Below the pieces are notes generated by a model that searched no databases, was not told the origin of the DNA, and was given only the letters and a program-made list of their open reading frames with translations. This document shows, in pieces, positions 34,895-44,697 of a stretch of DNA of 64,000 nt (within the stretch, counting starts at the first letter, position 1; every line of letters begins with the position of its first letter). Source of the DNA: Fictibacillus solisalsi (lineage in GTDB: Bacteria; Bacillota; Bacilli; Bacillales; Fictibacillaceae); assembly GCF_900103485.1 (NCBI RefSeq), contig NZ_FNHW01000001.1, forward strand, positions 1,089,418 through 1,153,417. The letters run 5' to 3'. A program made the translations under genes and the position numbers.

Positions 34895-35473
34895 ATGAGG
34901 ATTATAGTTGGTATAACCGGTGCAACGGGCGTCGTTTTTGGCATTCGCATTTTGGAGCTTTTAAAGCAGGCAAATGTAGAAACCCACCTGGTGATGTCCC
35001 CGTGGGCAACAGCTAACATTCCTTTTGAAACATCTTATACCGTGAAGGAAGTAGAAGGAATGGCTGATTTCAGCTATTCCTACAAAGATCAGGCAGCAAG
35101 GATTTCCAGCGGGTCCTTCCGGGTTGATGGCATGATTGTGGCACCATGCAGTATGAAATCACTGGCATCTATTCGAATGGGGCTTGCGGATAACTTACTG
35201 ACACGTGCAGCGGATGTCATGCTGAAAGAAAGAAAAAAACTTCTTTTAATGACTCGGGAAACTCCATTGAGTACGATCCATCTTGAAAATATGCTGGAGC
35301 TTTCCCGCATGGGCACCATCATTATTCCGCCCATGCCTGCATTCTACAATCATCCACAGGATCTTGGAGATATGGTAGATCATATTGCTTTCAGGGCGTT
35401 GGACCAGTTTGATATTCATTTATCTGAAGCAAGACGCTGGGAAGGTATGAAACCTAAGAAACAGGAGGACTAA
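34895..35473 (+). CDS. bsdB: UbiX-like flavin prenyltransferase
   Basis: A 192-aa flavoprotein that prenylates FMN to make the prFMN cofactor of UbiD-type decarboxylases. Motifs: IVGITGATGVVFGIRILE at the N-terminus (FMN site), VAPCSMKSLASI at about 87-98, and the late MTRETPLSTIHLENM and PPMPAFYNHP. It overlaps functionally with the next gene, which starts 3 bp after its stop. Part of the bsdBCD operon for non-oxidative decarboxylation of hydroxybenzoates. Confidence 0.94.
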   Translation: MRIIVGITGATGVVFGIRILELLKQANVETHLVMSPWATANIPFETSYTVKEVEGMADFSYSYKDQAARISSGSFRVDGMIVAPCSMKSLASIRMGLADNLLTRAADVMLKERKKLLLMTRETPLSTIHLENMLELSRMGTIIIPPMPAFYNHPQDLGDMVDHIAFRALDQFDIHLSEARRWEGMKPKKQED

Positions 35474-35475
35474 AA

Positions 35476-36894
35476 ATGGCCTATAAAGATTTTCGTGATT
35501 TTCTTGCGACATTAGAAAAAGAAGGGCAGCTTCTTACTATTAAAGATGAAGTGAAACCTGAACCGGATATTGCTGCAGCAACCAAAGCGATGAGCAAGCT
35601 TGGTTCAGAGACTCCGGCTATGTTATTTGACAACATTTATGGGTATACCAACGCAAAAGTAGCCATGAATGTAATGGGCTCTTGGCCAAACCATGCACTA
35701 ATGATGGGGATGCCAAAAAATACACCGTTAAAAGAACAATTCTTTGAATTTGCCCGTCGTTATGATCAATTTCCGATGCCAGTTCAGCGGGAGGAAACCG
35801 CACCATTTCATGAAGTGGAGATCACTGAAAACATCAACCTTTTTGATATTTTGCCGTTGTTCCGTTTGAACCAGGGAGACGGAGGGTTTTATATTGATAA
35901 GGCGTGTGTAATTTCACGTGACCTTGATGATCCGGAGCACTTCGGAAAGCAAAATGTAGGTATTTACCGCATGCAGGTTAAAGGGAAAGACCGATTGGGA
36001 ATCCAGCCGGTTCCTCAGCATGATATTGCCATTCACCTGCGACAGGCTGAAGAACGCGGTGAAAACCTGCCTGTTGTGATTGCGCTTGGCAACGAACCTG
36101 CCATTACAACAGCAGCGGCTACGCCGTTACATTACGATCAATCCGAATACGAGATGGCCGGTGCCATTCAGGGTGAACCATACCGTATTGTAAAAGCGAA
36201 AGATTCAGACCTCGATATTCCTTGGGGAGCAGAGGTTGTTCTTGAAGGAGAGCTATTGGCAGGTGTCCGTGAATTTGAAGGGCCGTTTGGTGAATTCACC
36301 GGCCACTATTCAGGAGGAAGAAGCATGCCGGTTATAAAGATTAACCGTGTCTATCACCGTCAGAATCCGATATTTGAACACCTTTATATCGGAATGCCTT
36401 GGACAGAAACAGACTATATGATTGGTATTAATACAAGCGTGCCTTTATACCAGCAATTAAAAGAAGCATTCCCTAATGAAATCCAAGCGGTAAATGCCAT
36501 GTACACTCATGGATTGGTTGCCATTATTTCCACCAAACGCCGCTACGGCGGATTTGCAAAGGCAGTGGGAATGCGGGCTTTAACCACGCCACACGGCTTG
36601 GGCTATTGTAAACTGGTGATTGTTGTCGATGAGGATGTGGATCCGTTTAATCTTCCTCAGGTCATGTGGGCCCTTTCGACTAAAATGCATCCAAAACACG
36701 ATGCAGTAATTATTCCGGACCTTTCCGTCCTTGCTCTTGATCCAGGTTCATTACCTTCGGGAATCACTCACAAAATGGTCCTCGATGCTACTACGCCTGT
36801 GGCGCCTGAAACAAGAGGCCACTACTCACAGCCCCTTGATTCCCCGCTTAATGTTGAGAAGTGGGAACAACGTTTACGGGAATTATTACGATAA
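35476..36894 (+). CDS. bsdC: UbiD-family phenolic-acid (hydroxyarylic) decarboxylase
   Basis: A 472-aa prFMN-dependent decarboxylase, the catalytic partner of BsdB. The segment FEGPFGEFTGHYSGGRSMPV at about 272-291 contains the conserved acidic residues of the active site. The length agrees with BsdC/VdcC proteins, which remove CO2 from 4-hydroxybenzoate, vanillate and similar acids. It follows AGGAGG and is followed 15 bp later by bsdD. Confidence 0.94.
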   Translation: MAYKDFRDFLATLEKEGQLLTIKDEVKPEPDIAAATKAMSKLGSETPAMLFDNIYGYTNAKVAMNVMGSWPNHALMMGMPKNTPLKEQFFEFARRYDQFPMPVQREETAPFHEVEITENINLFDILPLFRLNQGDGGFYIDKACVISRDLDDPEHFGKQNVGIYRMQVKGKDRLGIQPVPQHDIAIHLRQAEERGENLPVVIALGNEPAITTAAATPLHYDQSEYEMAGAIQGEPYRIVKAKDSDLDIPWGAEVVLEGELLAGVREFEGPFGEFTGHYSGGRSMPVIKINRVYHRQNPIFEHLYIGMPWTETDYMIGINTSVPLYQQLKEAFPNEIQAVNAMYTHGLVAIISTKRRYGGFAKAVGMRALTTPHGLGYCKLVIVVDEDVDPFNLPQVMWALSTKMHPKHDAVIIPDLSVLALDPGSLPSGITHKMVLDATTPVAPETRGHYSQPLDSPLNVEKWEQRLRELLR

Positions 36895-36908
36895 AAGGAG
36901 TGAAAGAT

Positions 36909-37139
36909 ATGCATACTTGTCCGCGATGTGAATCAAAAAAAGCCGAAGTTGTATCAAAGTCACCGGTGGAAGGTGCATGGGAGGTTTATATGTGTCCGGT
37001 ATGTATTTTTACATGGCGTTCCATTGAGCCTGAAACCATCACGAAACCTGAAAAATATAACCGTGCGTTTAAGGTGAACCCGGCTGACATCCCATTTGCA
37101 GAAAATGTGCCTGCTCTTCCGGCAAAGTATATAAAATAA
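36909..37139 (+). CDS. bsdD: BsdD/YclD-like small zinc-ribbon-like protein
   Basis: A 76-aa protein with two cysteine pairs, CPRCESKK and CPVCIFTWRS, forming a rubredoxin/zinc-ribbon-like fold, and a PEKYNRAFKVNPADIPF tail. It belongs to the VdcD/BsdD subunits that accompany phenolic-acid decarboxylases and are needed for full activity in some systems. ATG 36909 follows AAAAGGAGTGAAAG. The frame extends back into bsdC but those codons are not used. Confidence 0.9.
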   Translation: MHTCPRCESKKAEVVSKSPVEGAWEVYMCPVCIFTWRSIEPETITKPEKYNRAFKVNPADIPFAENVPALPAKYIK

Positions 37140-37150
37140 TAAATGTAGTA

Positions 37151-37194
37151 AACCAGCAGGGCTAGTCTGAAAACGGACCAGCCCTGTCCTGGTT
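37151..37194 (+). repeat. Long imperfect hairpin after bsdD
   Basis: AACCAGCAGGGCT...AGCCCTGTCCTGGTT forms a long stem without a T-run, so it may attenuate or stabilise rather than end the transcript. Confidence 0.6.
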
Positions 37195-37207
37195 TCTATA
37201 GGAAAGG

Positions 37208-37672
37208 ATGTGTAGACTGTTGGAACTATCCGATGAATTGTTCGAACTGCTGAACGGAGAAAACCTCGAAAATAAGCAGCATGAGGCGATGCTTTTAATG
37301 ACGGTAACACAGGATGGCTGGCCGCATAATGCAATGGTAAGTGCAGGTGAAGTTGTTGCCCATGACAAAGAGAATTTACGATTGGCACTTTGGCCGGGTA
37401 CCACGACAACCAAAAATTGCATCAGAACGAAAAAGGCCTTTTTAATGGCGGTCTATAAGGGTAAGGTCCATTATATCCGACTTGCATTATCGCCGTTGGG
37501 AATACTCGAAGACGCAAAGCATCCTTTGGAGCGTTTTTCAGCCAAGGTAGAGTTATATAAAGAGGATCAGGCGAAATATGCAGACATTACTACGGGGATT
37601 CAAATCTCCTTAAAGAATCCACCGGCAGTCCTTACAAGGTGGAAAGAAACCATTCAAGAAACACTGCGGTAA
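37208..37672 (+). CDS. Pyridoxamine-5'-phosphate-oxidase-like flavin-binding protein
   Basis: A 154-aa split-barrel protein of the PNPOx-like superfamily (AMLLMTVTQDGWPHNAMVSAGEV, then LRLALWPGTTTTKNCIRT). These bind FMN, F420 or haem and often act as reductases or cofactor-handling proteins. It sits 68 bp after bsdD on the same strand, so it may handle flavin or reduce a product of the phenolic-acid pathway, which is inference. ATG 37208 is close to its ribosome binding site. TTG 37220 is an alternative giving 150 aa. Confidence 0.8.
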   Translation: MCRLLELSDELFELLNGENLENKQHEAMLLMTVTQDGWPHNAMVSAGEVVAHDKENLRLALWPGTTTTKNCIRTKKAFLMAVYKGKVHYIRLALSPLGILEDAKHPLERFSAKVELYKEDQAKYADITTGIQISLKNPPAVLTRWKETIQETLR

Positions 37673-37798
37673 GCAGGAGACTGCCCTGGCATTCTTGAAA
37701 GGGAAGACTGCTGGAGCAGTCCTTTTGTCAAATAATGATGAAAAAAATTCATTTTTTATGTTATATTATGAATAAAACTAATGTAAAGAGGGATAAGT

Positions 37799-38674
37799 TT
37801 GTCGATCGGCAAGTATGAAATCTTTCAAACCGTAGTAGAGCTTGGCAGCTTAACGAAAGCAAGTGAAATTTTAAACATTTCTCAATCAGGGGTAAGTCAT
37901 GCCATTTCCAGCCTGGAAAAAGATTTGGGGTTTTCCTTGTTGACCAGAAACAAAGCAGGAATCAGGCTGACTGCAAATGGTGAGAAAATGCTGCAGTATG
38001 TTAGAGAGATTCTTCATTTAAATGAAAAAATGCTTCAAGAGGCCGGGGAAATCAAAGGACTTGAAATAGGGACGGTAAGGGTCGGTACATTTTCTTCTGT
38101 TTCCGCGGTATGGCTTCCTGGTATAGTAAAAAAGTTTACCAATCAATATCCACATATAAAAATAGATATTATGGAAGGGAAACAGGAGGAAATTTCTCAA
38201 TGGATTTCTCAGGGAATCGTAGATTTTGGTTTTTTGATGCTGCCTGCAGCAGACTTGGAGATCCTCCATTTAAAAAAAGAACTCTTATTCTGTGTTGTTC
38301 CGGAAACGCACCATCTCGCAGCCGAAGAATTTATAAAGCCGGATGCACTTAAAGAAGAGAAGCTGATCCTTCAAAAATCTACTCTTAAAACCATTCGCAA
38401 CTTGTTTAAAGCACTTAAACTTAACCCTGAAATTTCGTTTCACTTAGATGATGAACAAGCTGTGATCTCAATGGTAAAACATTCACTTGGTGTTGCCATC
38501 CTTCCGGAGATCGCTTTGCATCATCTTCCTGAAGGGGTCAAAAGAATACCACTTTCAGATGACCGGGCCATTTGCTCGATGGGCATTGGTTCCAATTCCT
38601 TTAAAAGTCTTCCTCCGGCTGCTGAAAAATTCATCGCAGCCTCGACGTTATGGTTAAATGAACATTTTACATAA
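37799..38674 (+). CDS. LysR-family transcriptional regulator
   Basis: A 291-aa LysR protein: helix-turn-helix at residues 15-40 (SLTKASEILNISQSGVSHA) and a standard effector domain (GTVRVGTFSSVSAVWLPGIV onward). It starts at TTG 37799. It lies between the bsd cluster and an EamA transporter read toward it. No divergent partner gene is present, so its target is unclear. Confidence 0.88.
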   Translation: MSIGKYEIFQTVVELGSLTKASEILNISQSGVSHAISSLEKDLGFSLLTRNKAGIRLTANGEKMLQYVREILHLNEKMLQEAGEIKGLEIGTVRVGTFSSVSAVWLPGIVKKFTNQYPHIKIDIMEGKQEEISQWISQGIVDFGFLMLPAADLEILHLKKELLFCVVPETHHLAAEEFIKPDALKEEKLILQKSTLKTIRNLFKALKLNPEISFHLDDEQAVISMVKHSLGVAILPEIALHHLPEGVKRIPLSDDRAICSMGIGSNSFKSLPPAAEKFIAASTLWLNEHFT

Positions 38675-38721
38675 TTACCTTCATACTTTCCTGTTCAAAC
38701 TCTGCCGTTCCCCTTTAACAA

Positions 38722-38750
38722 AAGAAAAGGCAGGCTGTGCCTGCTATTTC
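38722..38750 (+). terminator. Terminator of the second LysR gene
   Basis: AAAGGCAGGC, TGT loop, GCCTGCTATTTCTT. Confidence 0.6.
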
Positions 38751-38815
38751 TTAAGATGAGGAGGAAGATATTCCCTTTTTCATGGAAGGGGCAGGTTGCT
38801 TATATGGTAAGACTT

Positions 38816-38858
38816 AAAAAAAGGTGATTCCCTGAAGAAAGGAATCACCCCTTTTTTT
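38816..38858. terminator. Bidirectional terminator
   Basis: An A-run, GGTGATTCC (38823-38831), loop, GGAATCACC (38841-38849) and eight Ts. It serves the leftward EamA gene and any rightward read-through. Confidence 0.88.
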
Positions 38859-39772
38859 TATTTATGAGCATGAAGATTCCGTCTTGTTGTCTTGGTGAGC
38901 ACTAACGTCTTCCGGTTTACAAGATAGATGCTTGCGATGATCAAAAAGAGGCCGGCCAGCAGGGAGTAGGTAAAAGGCTCGTCCAAAAACAAAATACCAA
39001 TCAAAATGGAAATCAACGGGACGAGAAAATTAAAGGAGGCGATCTTGCTGGCATTTCCTGTGGAGATTAAATGGAAATAAATGAGCCAGGCAATGGCGAC
39101 TGAGAATAATGCCAGAAAAAATAACGTTAAGAGCAATGAAGTGCTCCAGGCGATGGCAGATAAGCCTTCTACTCCGCTCCCTGTTCCCGTCATGATTAAA
39201 CCGCCAAAAATGCTTTGGATGGCGATCAGCCAGATACCATCGACCTTCACACTAATTCTTTTCATATAGACAGTGCCAACTGCCCAACTTAAGGAGGTCA
39301 GAATCCCAAGTATAATCCCGACGGCTGAAATATGTGCAGACAGTCCTCCAAGACTGATTGTTGCGACACCTGTAAAGCCAAGCAGCAGCCCGGTCAATTT
39401 TAGGGCGGTCATTGCTTCTCCGATCCACAGCCAGGCGATAATACCGATCAGCACAGGCTGCAGGTAGACGATCGCACTGAACAGGCCTGCAGGAACAAAA
39501 AGAAGGCCAATCGTCTGCAGACCATAAAAAAGCACAGAGTTAAACAAAGCAGACAAAAAATACATTTTCCAATTTTCTCTGAAGTGCAGCTTGTCCAAAC
39601 GATTTAATGAAAAAATAAACAACAGGATGCCTGCACCGAGCGAGCGAAACCCGGATAAAAGAATGGGAGGACAGTCAGTTAAAGCTACCTTTGAAATTGG
39701 CCATGTGACCCCCCAGGTCATGACCAGAACAGCAATTAAAAATGCATTTAACCATGGAGACATTTTTTTCAT
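38858..39772 (-). CDS. EamA/DMT-family transporter
   Basis: A 304-aa drug/metabolite transporter with ten predicted helices in two EamA repeats. The repeat signature is seen in WGVTWPISKVAL (first half) and SLSWAVGTVYMKRI (second half). Such proteins export amino acids, nucleosides or other metabolites. The substrate is unknown. It stands alone between two LysR genes. Either could regulate it. Confidence 0.9.
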   Translation of the reverse strand: MKKMSPWLNAFLIAVLVMTWGVTWPISKVALTDCPPILLSGFRSLGAGILLFIFSLNRLDKLHFRENWKMYFLSALFNSVLFYGLQTIGLLFVPAGLFSAIVYLQPVLIGIIAWLWIGEAMTALKLTGLLLGFTGVATISLGGLSAHISAVGIILGILTSLSWAVGTVYMKRISVKVDGIWLIAIQSIFGGLIMTGTGSGVEGLSAIAWSTSLLLTLFFLALFSVAIAWLIYFHLISTGNASKIASFNFLVPLISILIGILFLDEPFTYSLLAGLFLIIASIYLVNRKTLVLTKTTRRNLHAHK

Positions 39773-39931
39773 AGAGCATTCTCTCCCGTTTCAATTAAAC
39801 ATTTAAGTATGTAAAATATACTCTTATTTTCTGACATTCCAAATGGAATTGCAATAGATACCATACTTTCCGGTATCAGTAAGAAATAAAAGAAAAATCT
39901 ACTATTTTATCTTGAGTTAAGATAATTGCTC

Positions 39932-39957
39932 AAAAAGACACAGTACATGCTGTGTCT
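39932..39957 (-). terminator. Terminator of cysL
   Basis: AGACACAG (39936-39943) pairs with CTGTGTCT (39950-39957). Read leftward it ends in a T-run. Confidence 0.85.
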
Positions 39958-39967
39958 GTATCTTCTT

Positions 39968-40861
39968 TTAAATAACAGAAGGGTATGCTTGATGGATGAC
40001 CTGCAAAAAAGCGGAGACGTTTCTGTTTTCCTGGACCAGCGGGGCATAAATATAGGAAAGCTTTCGGTGAAAGGTGTGCTGGTTGATTTTGATGATCGCT
40101 AAATTGCCAGATTGCAGGTCCCTCTCAATTACACTTTTTGATAAAAGGGAAAGCCCAAGCCCATGTATGACCGACTCTTTGATGCCTTGATTGGAACTGA
40201 TCGTAAGAATCGATTTTGTCTTCAGGCCGTTTGAGCGGATCACATGATTTAAATAATCGCGTGTCCCGGATCCCGCTTCTCTCGATACCCATTTCTGGTT
40301 TTGCAGATCATCCATGGTGACCTTACCCTTGGAGGCAAGCGGATGGTTTGGAGAAGAAACGATAAAGAGTTCGTCTTTCATAAAGGGTTGCACAGATACT
40401 TCTTTTTCATTCGTTTGTCCTTCGATTAATCCGATATCCACTTTATAATTTCGAACAGAAGACACTATTTCTTCTGTGTTTCCAATTAACACCTGAAGCT
40501 GCAGCTCTTGATGGTTTTTTTGCAGCTGAAATAATAGAGCAGGTAGAATATACTCGCCGATGGTAAAACTGGCTCCGATCTTCAGTTCCCCTTTTATGGT
40601 TGTGTGGTGCTCAAGGATTTGCTGCCTCGCTTGTTCATAAACGGTTAAAATCTGTTTTGCACGATCGTATAAAAGTTCACCAGTAGGCGTGATTTGAAGA
40701 AATTTCGGCGACCGGATGAACAATTGGGTTTGAAATTCTTTTTCCAGGTTTTTAATGTGCAGGCTGACGCTCGGCTGTGATATTCGGAGCCGTTCGGCAG
40801 TCTTTGTAAAGTTCTTTACTTCTGCAAGGGTAACAAAAGTTTTTAAGGCATCATAATACAT
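39968..40861 (-). CDS. cysL: LysR-family regulator CysL
   Basis: A 297-aa LysR regulator, helix-turn-helix in FTKTAERLRISQPSVSLHIK at about 18-37 and effector domain from GELKIGASFTIGEYILP. It is transcribed away from cysJI across a 223-bp spacer. In B. subtilis, CysL (YwfK) activates cysJI, though it is not next to it. Here the pair is adjacent, which strongly supports the name. ATG 40861 (MYYDALKTF) has a GAGGACG ribosome binding site. An upstream ATG at 40879 would add six residues. Confidence 0.85.
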   Translation of the reverse strand: MYYDALKTFVTLAEVKNFTKTAERLRISQPSVSLHIKNLEKEFQTQLFIRSPKFLQITPTGELLYDRAKQILTVYEQARQQILEHHTTIKGELKIGASFTIGEYILPALLFQLQKNHQELQLQVLIGNTEEIVSSVRNYKVDIGLIEGQTNEKEVSVQPFMKDELFIVSSPNHPLASKGKVTMDDLQNQKWVSREAGSGTRDYLNHVIRSNGLKTKSILTISSNQGIKESVIHGLGLSLLSKSVIERDLQSGNLAIIKINQHTFHRKLSYIYAPLVQENRNVSAFLQVIHQAYPSVI

Positions 40862-41084
40862 AATAAAATACGTCCTCATCGATTAGACTTTTTAATAGTA
40901 ATAATAATTAATATGTATTTTACTAATGTTATGGTCTGCGGTAAAGTAGATACTGTAAATTTTTTTAAGGGTTCTGACTATTTTTAAGATTAAAACCGAC
41001 TTAATAGATCGATTTAATTGAGACTTAGTAGGGTGAAACCTTAATTTATAAAATGACGGGAAATTTATATGTGAGGTGTTATCA

Positions 41085-42902
41085 TTGCAACTTCAGGCAA
41101 AAAACAGTCCATTTACCCAGGAGCAGGCAGAGCTGCTTAACAAGCTTTTGCCATCCCTGACAGAATCTCAAAAAGTATGGCTTTCCGGCTTTCTTGCTGC
41201 ATCACAGCTAGTGCCTTCAGCAAGCGGCGACACGCCACAGGCGCTTCCTGCACCCGTAGCTCAACCGGTTTCAAAAGAAATTACCATCCTGTATGGATCA
41301 CAAACTGGGAATGCCCAGGGGATTGCGGATAGCAGCAGCAAAATGTTAAAGGAAAAAGGGTATGATGTGACGGTTTCATCCATGAGTGATTTTAAGTCCA
41401 ATCAATTGAAGAAGCTTAAAAACCTTTTAATCGTTGTCAGCACCCATGGAGAAGGAGATCCTCCCGACAATGCGATATCTTTTCATGAATTTGTCCATGG
41501 CAAACGGGCTCCAAAGCTTGAAGATCTTCGTTTTTCCGTATTGTCTCTTGGAGATAGCTCTTACGAGTTTTTCTGCCAGACAGGAAAAGAATTCGATAAA
41601 GTGCTTGAAGATCTTGGAGGAACCCGCCTGACACCTCGTGTAGATTGTGACCTTGATTATGATGAGCCGGCAGCCGAGTGGCTTTCAAATGTGGTGGAAG
41701 CATTGAATGATACACAGGAAGTAGCGGCAAGCGGAGCTACATCGGTTAATGCGCCGGCAGCCTCAGGGGAATCGCAATATTCACGAACCAATCCATTTCA
41801 TGCCGAAGTGTTGGAAAACATCAACCTGAATGGACGTGGATCGAATAAAGAAACACGGCATCTCGAAATCTCTCTTGAAGGGTCCAATTTATCCTATAAA
41901 CCGGGAGATAGCCTTGGAATCTATCCAGAAAACGACGCCGCTTTGGTCGATATGCTGCTGGATGAGCTTAAATGGAATCCGGAAGAAATTGTCACTGTAA
42001 ACAAGCAGGGCGATGTGGCGCCTCTGAAACAAGCCTTGATAACCAATTTTGAAATTACCGTTCTGACCAAACCGCTTCTGCAGCAGGCTGCGCAGTTTAC
42101 CGAAGATGAAAAACTGCATGAAATGTTGTCGGCTGGACATGAAGAAGAATTGAAAAACTACCTTTCCGGCCGCGATCTGCTGGATCTGATTCAAGACTTT
42201 GGTCCATGGGCAGCTTCACCGCAGGACTTTGTCAGCATCCTGAGAAAGATGCCTGCCCGTTTGTATTCCATTGCCTCAAGTCTTGAAGCCAACCCGGAAG
42301 AAGTTCATCTTACCATTGGCGCTCTAAGGTATGAATCGTATGGACGAAGCCGGAATGGTGTATGCTCCATTCTTTGTGCGGAACGGCTGGAGCCCGGTCA
42401 TACACTTCCGGTTTACATCCAGCATAACCAGAATTTCAAGCTGCCTGAAAATGGCGAAACACCAATCATTATGGTTGGTCCCGGAACAGGGGTGGCGCCA
42501 TTCAGAGCCTTTATGCAAGAGCGTGAGGAACAGGGAGCATTGGGGAAGTCCTGGATGTTCTTTGGCGATCAGCATTTCGTCACTGATTTTCTCTATCAGA
42601 CAGAATGGCAAAAATGGCTTGAAGGCGGTGTGCTGACGAAAATGGATGTCGCCTTCTCACGTGATACTGAAGAAAAGGTATACGTGCAGCACCGCATGCT
42701 TGAACAAAGCAAGGAATTCTTCCAGTGGCTTGAAGCCGGAGCGGTTCTCTACATTTGTGGAGATGAGAAAAACATGGCCCATGATGTACATGAAACATTG
42801 ATCGGCATCATTGAAAAAGAAGGAAACATGACACGCAAACAAGCAGAAGATTATGTTTCCCGTATGCAGCAGGAAAAACGATACCAGCGTGATGTGTATT
42901 AA
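41085..42902 (+). CDS. cysJ: Assimilatory sulfite reductase, flavoprotein subunit
   Basis: A 605-aa diflavin reductase that feeds NADPH electrons to CysI. The FMN flavodoxin domain begins ITILYGSQTGNAQGIA near 70. A connecting/FAD domain follows (RLYSIASS near 395), then the NADPH-binding motif MVGPGTGVAPFRAFMQER near 465 and a terminal DVY. TTG 41085 (giving MQLQAKNSPF) is spaced 6 nt from GAGGTG and matches the B. subtilis start better than GTG 41076. It is followed 25 bp later by cysI. Confidence 0.95.
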   Translation: MQLQAKNSPFTQEQAELLNKLLPSLTESQKVWLSGFLAASQLVPSASGDTPQALPAPVAQPVSKEITILYGSQTGNAQGIADSSSKMLKEKGYDVTVSSMSDFKSNQLKKLKNLLIVVSTHGEGDPPDNAISFHEFVHGKRAPKLEDLRFSVLSLGDSSYEFFCQTGKEFDKVLEDLGGTRLTPRVDCDLDYDEPAAEWLSNVVEALNDTQEVAASGATSVNAPAASGESQYSRTNPFHAEVLENINLNGRGSNKETRHLEISLEGSNLSYKPGDSLGIYPENDAALVDMLLDELKWNPEEIVTVNKQGDVAPLKQALITNFEITVLTKPLLQQAAQFTEDEKLHEMLSAGHEEELKNYLSGRDLLDLIQDFGPWAASPQDFVSILRKMPARLYSIASSLEANPEEVHLTIGALRYESYGRSRNGVCSILCAERLEPGHTLPVYIQHNQNFKLPENGETPIIMVGPGTGVAPFRAFMQEREEQGALGKSWMFFGDQHFVTDFLYQTEWQKWLEGGVLTKMDVAFSRDTEEKVYVQHRMLEQSKEFFQWLEAGAVLYICGDEKNMAHDVHETLIGIIEKEGNMTRKQAEDYVSRMQQEKRYQRDVY

Positions 42903-42927
42903 GCGGGGACAGAAAGGAGTTTTATAG

Positions 42928-44646
42928 ATGTCAAATCCTATTTTAAAAGCACCGGACGGCAAACCAAGTGATGTAGAACGTATAAAAGAAGAAAGTAATT
43001 ATCTGCGGGGCACGCTGAAGGAAGTGATGCTTGACAGGATCAGTGCAGGTATACCGGACGATGACAACCGTCTCATGAAGCATCACGGCAGCTATCTTCA
43101 GGATGACCGTGATCTTCGCACCGAGCGGCAGAAACAAAAGCTTGAACCTGCTTATCAATTTATGCTTCGCGTGAGACTCCCTGGTGGTGTTGCTACACCA
43201 GCACAGTGGCTCACCATGGACCAGCTGGGAAACCAGTATGGAAATGGAACTCTGAAATTGACAACAAGGCAGACCTTCCAGATGCACGGCATTTTGAAGT
43301 GGAATATGAAGAGTACGATTCAGGCCATCCATGCTTCTCTTATGGATACGATTGCTGCATGCGGAGACGTGAACCGGAATGTGATGTGCATTTCAAATCC
43401 TTATCAGTCCGAAATTCATTCAGAAGTATACGAATGGTCCAAGAAACTGAGTGAATACCTTTTGCCGAGAACCAGAGCGTACCATGAGATCTGGCTTGAC
43501 GAAGAAAAGGTGGCAGGCACACCGGAAGCAGATGAAGTAGAACCGATGTACGGGCCGCTTTACTTGCCGCGTAAATTTAAAATCGGCATTGCTGTTCCAC
43601 CATCTAATGATATTGATGTCTTTTCACAGGATCTTGGGTTAATTGCGGTTGTTCAAGATGGTAAGTTGACTGGTTTTAATATTGCGATTGGCGGAGGCAT
43701 GGGTATGAGTCACGGGGACAAAGAAACCTACCCGCAGCTGTCCAAAGTGATTGGTTTTTGCACACCTGACCAGATCCTTGAGGTGGCGGAAAAAGTTATT
43801 ACCATTCAACGAGATTACGGAAACCGTTCCAAGCGAAAAAACGCCCGTTTTAAATATACAGTTGACCGCCTGGGGGTTGAAAACGTAAAGGAAGAATTGG
43901 AAAACCGACTGGGCTGGAGACTGCCCGAAGCTAGAGACTTTTCCTTTGAGGATAATGGAGACAGATATGGCTGGGTTAAGGGTCTTCAAGATCAATGGCA
44001 TTTTACGCTGTTTGTTGAAGGTGGTCGTATTACAGACTTTGAAAACTATAAGCTGATGACCGGCCTGCGTGAGATTGCCAAGGTTCACACCGGGGAGTTC
44101 CGTTTAACTGCGAACCAGAACCTGATCATTGCTAATGTGTCCGAGGACAAGAAGCAGGAGATCACCAATCTTCTCAATCAGTATGGAATGCTCAACAGCC
44201 AGAACGTTTCTGCCATCCGCCGTAATTCCATGGCTTGTGTAGCACTTCCGACGTGCGGCCTTGCAATGGCTGAAGCAGAGCGCTATCTGCCATTGCTGAT
44301 GGACAAAATTGATCAAATTGCAGATGAAAACGGGTTGCAGAACGAGGAAATCACCGTTCGGATGACCGGCTGCCCTAATGGATGTGCAAGGCATGCACTT
44401 GGTGAAATCGGCTTTATCGGCAAGGCACCGGGGAAATACAATATGTATTTGGGTGCTGCATTTGACGGCAGCCGTTTGAGCAAAATGTACCGTGAGAATA
44501 TAGGGGAAGAAGAAATACTAAAGGAATTAAAGATTCTTTTCCCCAAATATGCGAAAGAGCGCCTGGAAGGGGAACACTTCGGAGATTTTGTCATTCGAAG
44601 CGGAGTCATTGAAGCAACTACAGATGGCACAAACTTTCATCATTAA
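42928..44646 (+). CDS. cysI: Assimilatory sulfite reductase, hemoprotein subunit
   Basis: A 572-aa sirohaem/4Fe-4S enzyme reducing sulfite to sulfide. The cluster cysteines appear as CVALPTC and CPNGC (the C-x5-C and C-x3-C motifs) near residues 434 and 479. The substrate-binding arginine/lysine region [15 protein letters not shown] lies near 108. It forms the cysJI operon, with the terminator shared with lexA just after it. Confidence 0.96.
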   Translation: MSNPILKAPDGKPSDVERIKEESNYLRGTLKEVMLDRISAGIPDDDNRLMKHHGSYLQDDRDLRTERQKQKLEPAYQFMLRVRLPGGVATPAQWLTMDQLGNQYGNGTLKLTTRQTFQMHGILKWNMKSTIQAIHASLMDTIAACGDVNRNVMCISNPYQSEIHSEVYEWSKKLSEYLLPRTRAYHEIWLDEEKVAGTPEADEVEPMYGPLYLPRKFKIGIAVPPSNDIDVFSQDLGLIAVVQDGKLTGFNIAIGGGMGMSHGDKETYPQLSKVIGFCTPDQILEVAEKVITIQRDYGNRSKRKNARFKYTVDRLGVENVKEELENRLGWRLPEARDFSFEDNGDRYGWVKGLQDQWHFTLFVEGGRITDFENYKLMTGLREIAKVHTGEFRLTANQNLIIANVSEDKKQEITNLLNQYGMLNSQNVSAIRRNSMACVALPTCGLAMAEAERYLPLLMDKIDQIADENGLQNEEITVRMTGCPNGCARHALGEIGFIGKAPGKYNMYLGAAFDGSRLSKMYRENIGEEEILKELKILFPKYAKERLEGEHFGDFVIRSGVIEATTDGTNFHH

Positions 44647-44647
44647 T

Positions 44648-44697
44648 AAACAAACAGCGGTCCGGCATAACTGCCGGGCCGCTGTTTGTTTATTTTT
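44648..44697. terminator. Bidirectional terminator between cysI and lexA
   Basis: A 20-bp stem (44648-44667 with 44672-44691) around a TAAC loop, with T-rich DNA on the right side and A-rich DNA on the left. Confidence 0.9.

Noticed and set aside
40862-41084. Possible S-box or T-box riboswitch before cysJ
   Set aside because: No conserved riboswitch core or terminator/antiterminator pair could be read; control by CysL is enough.
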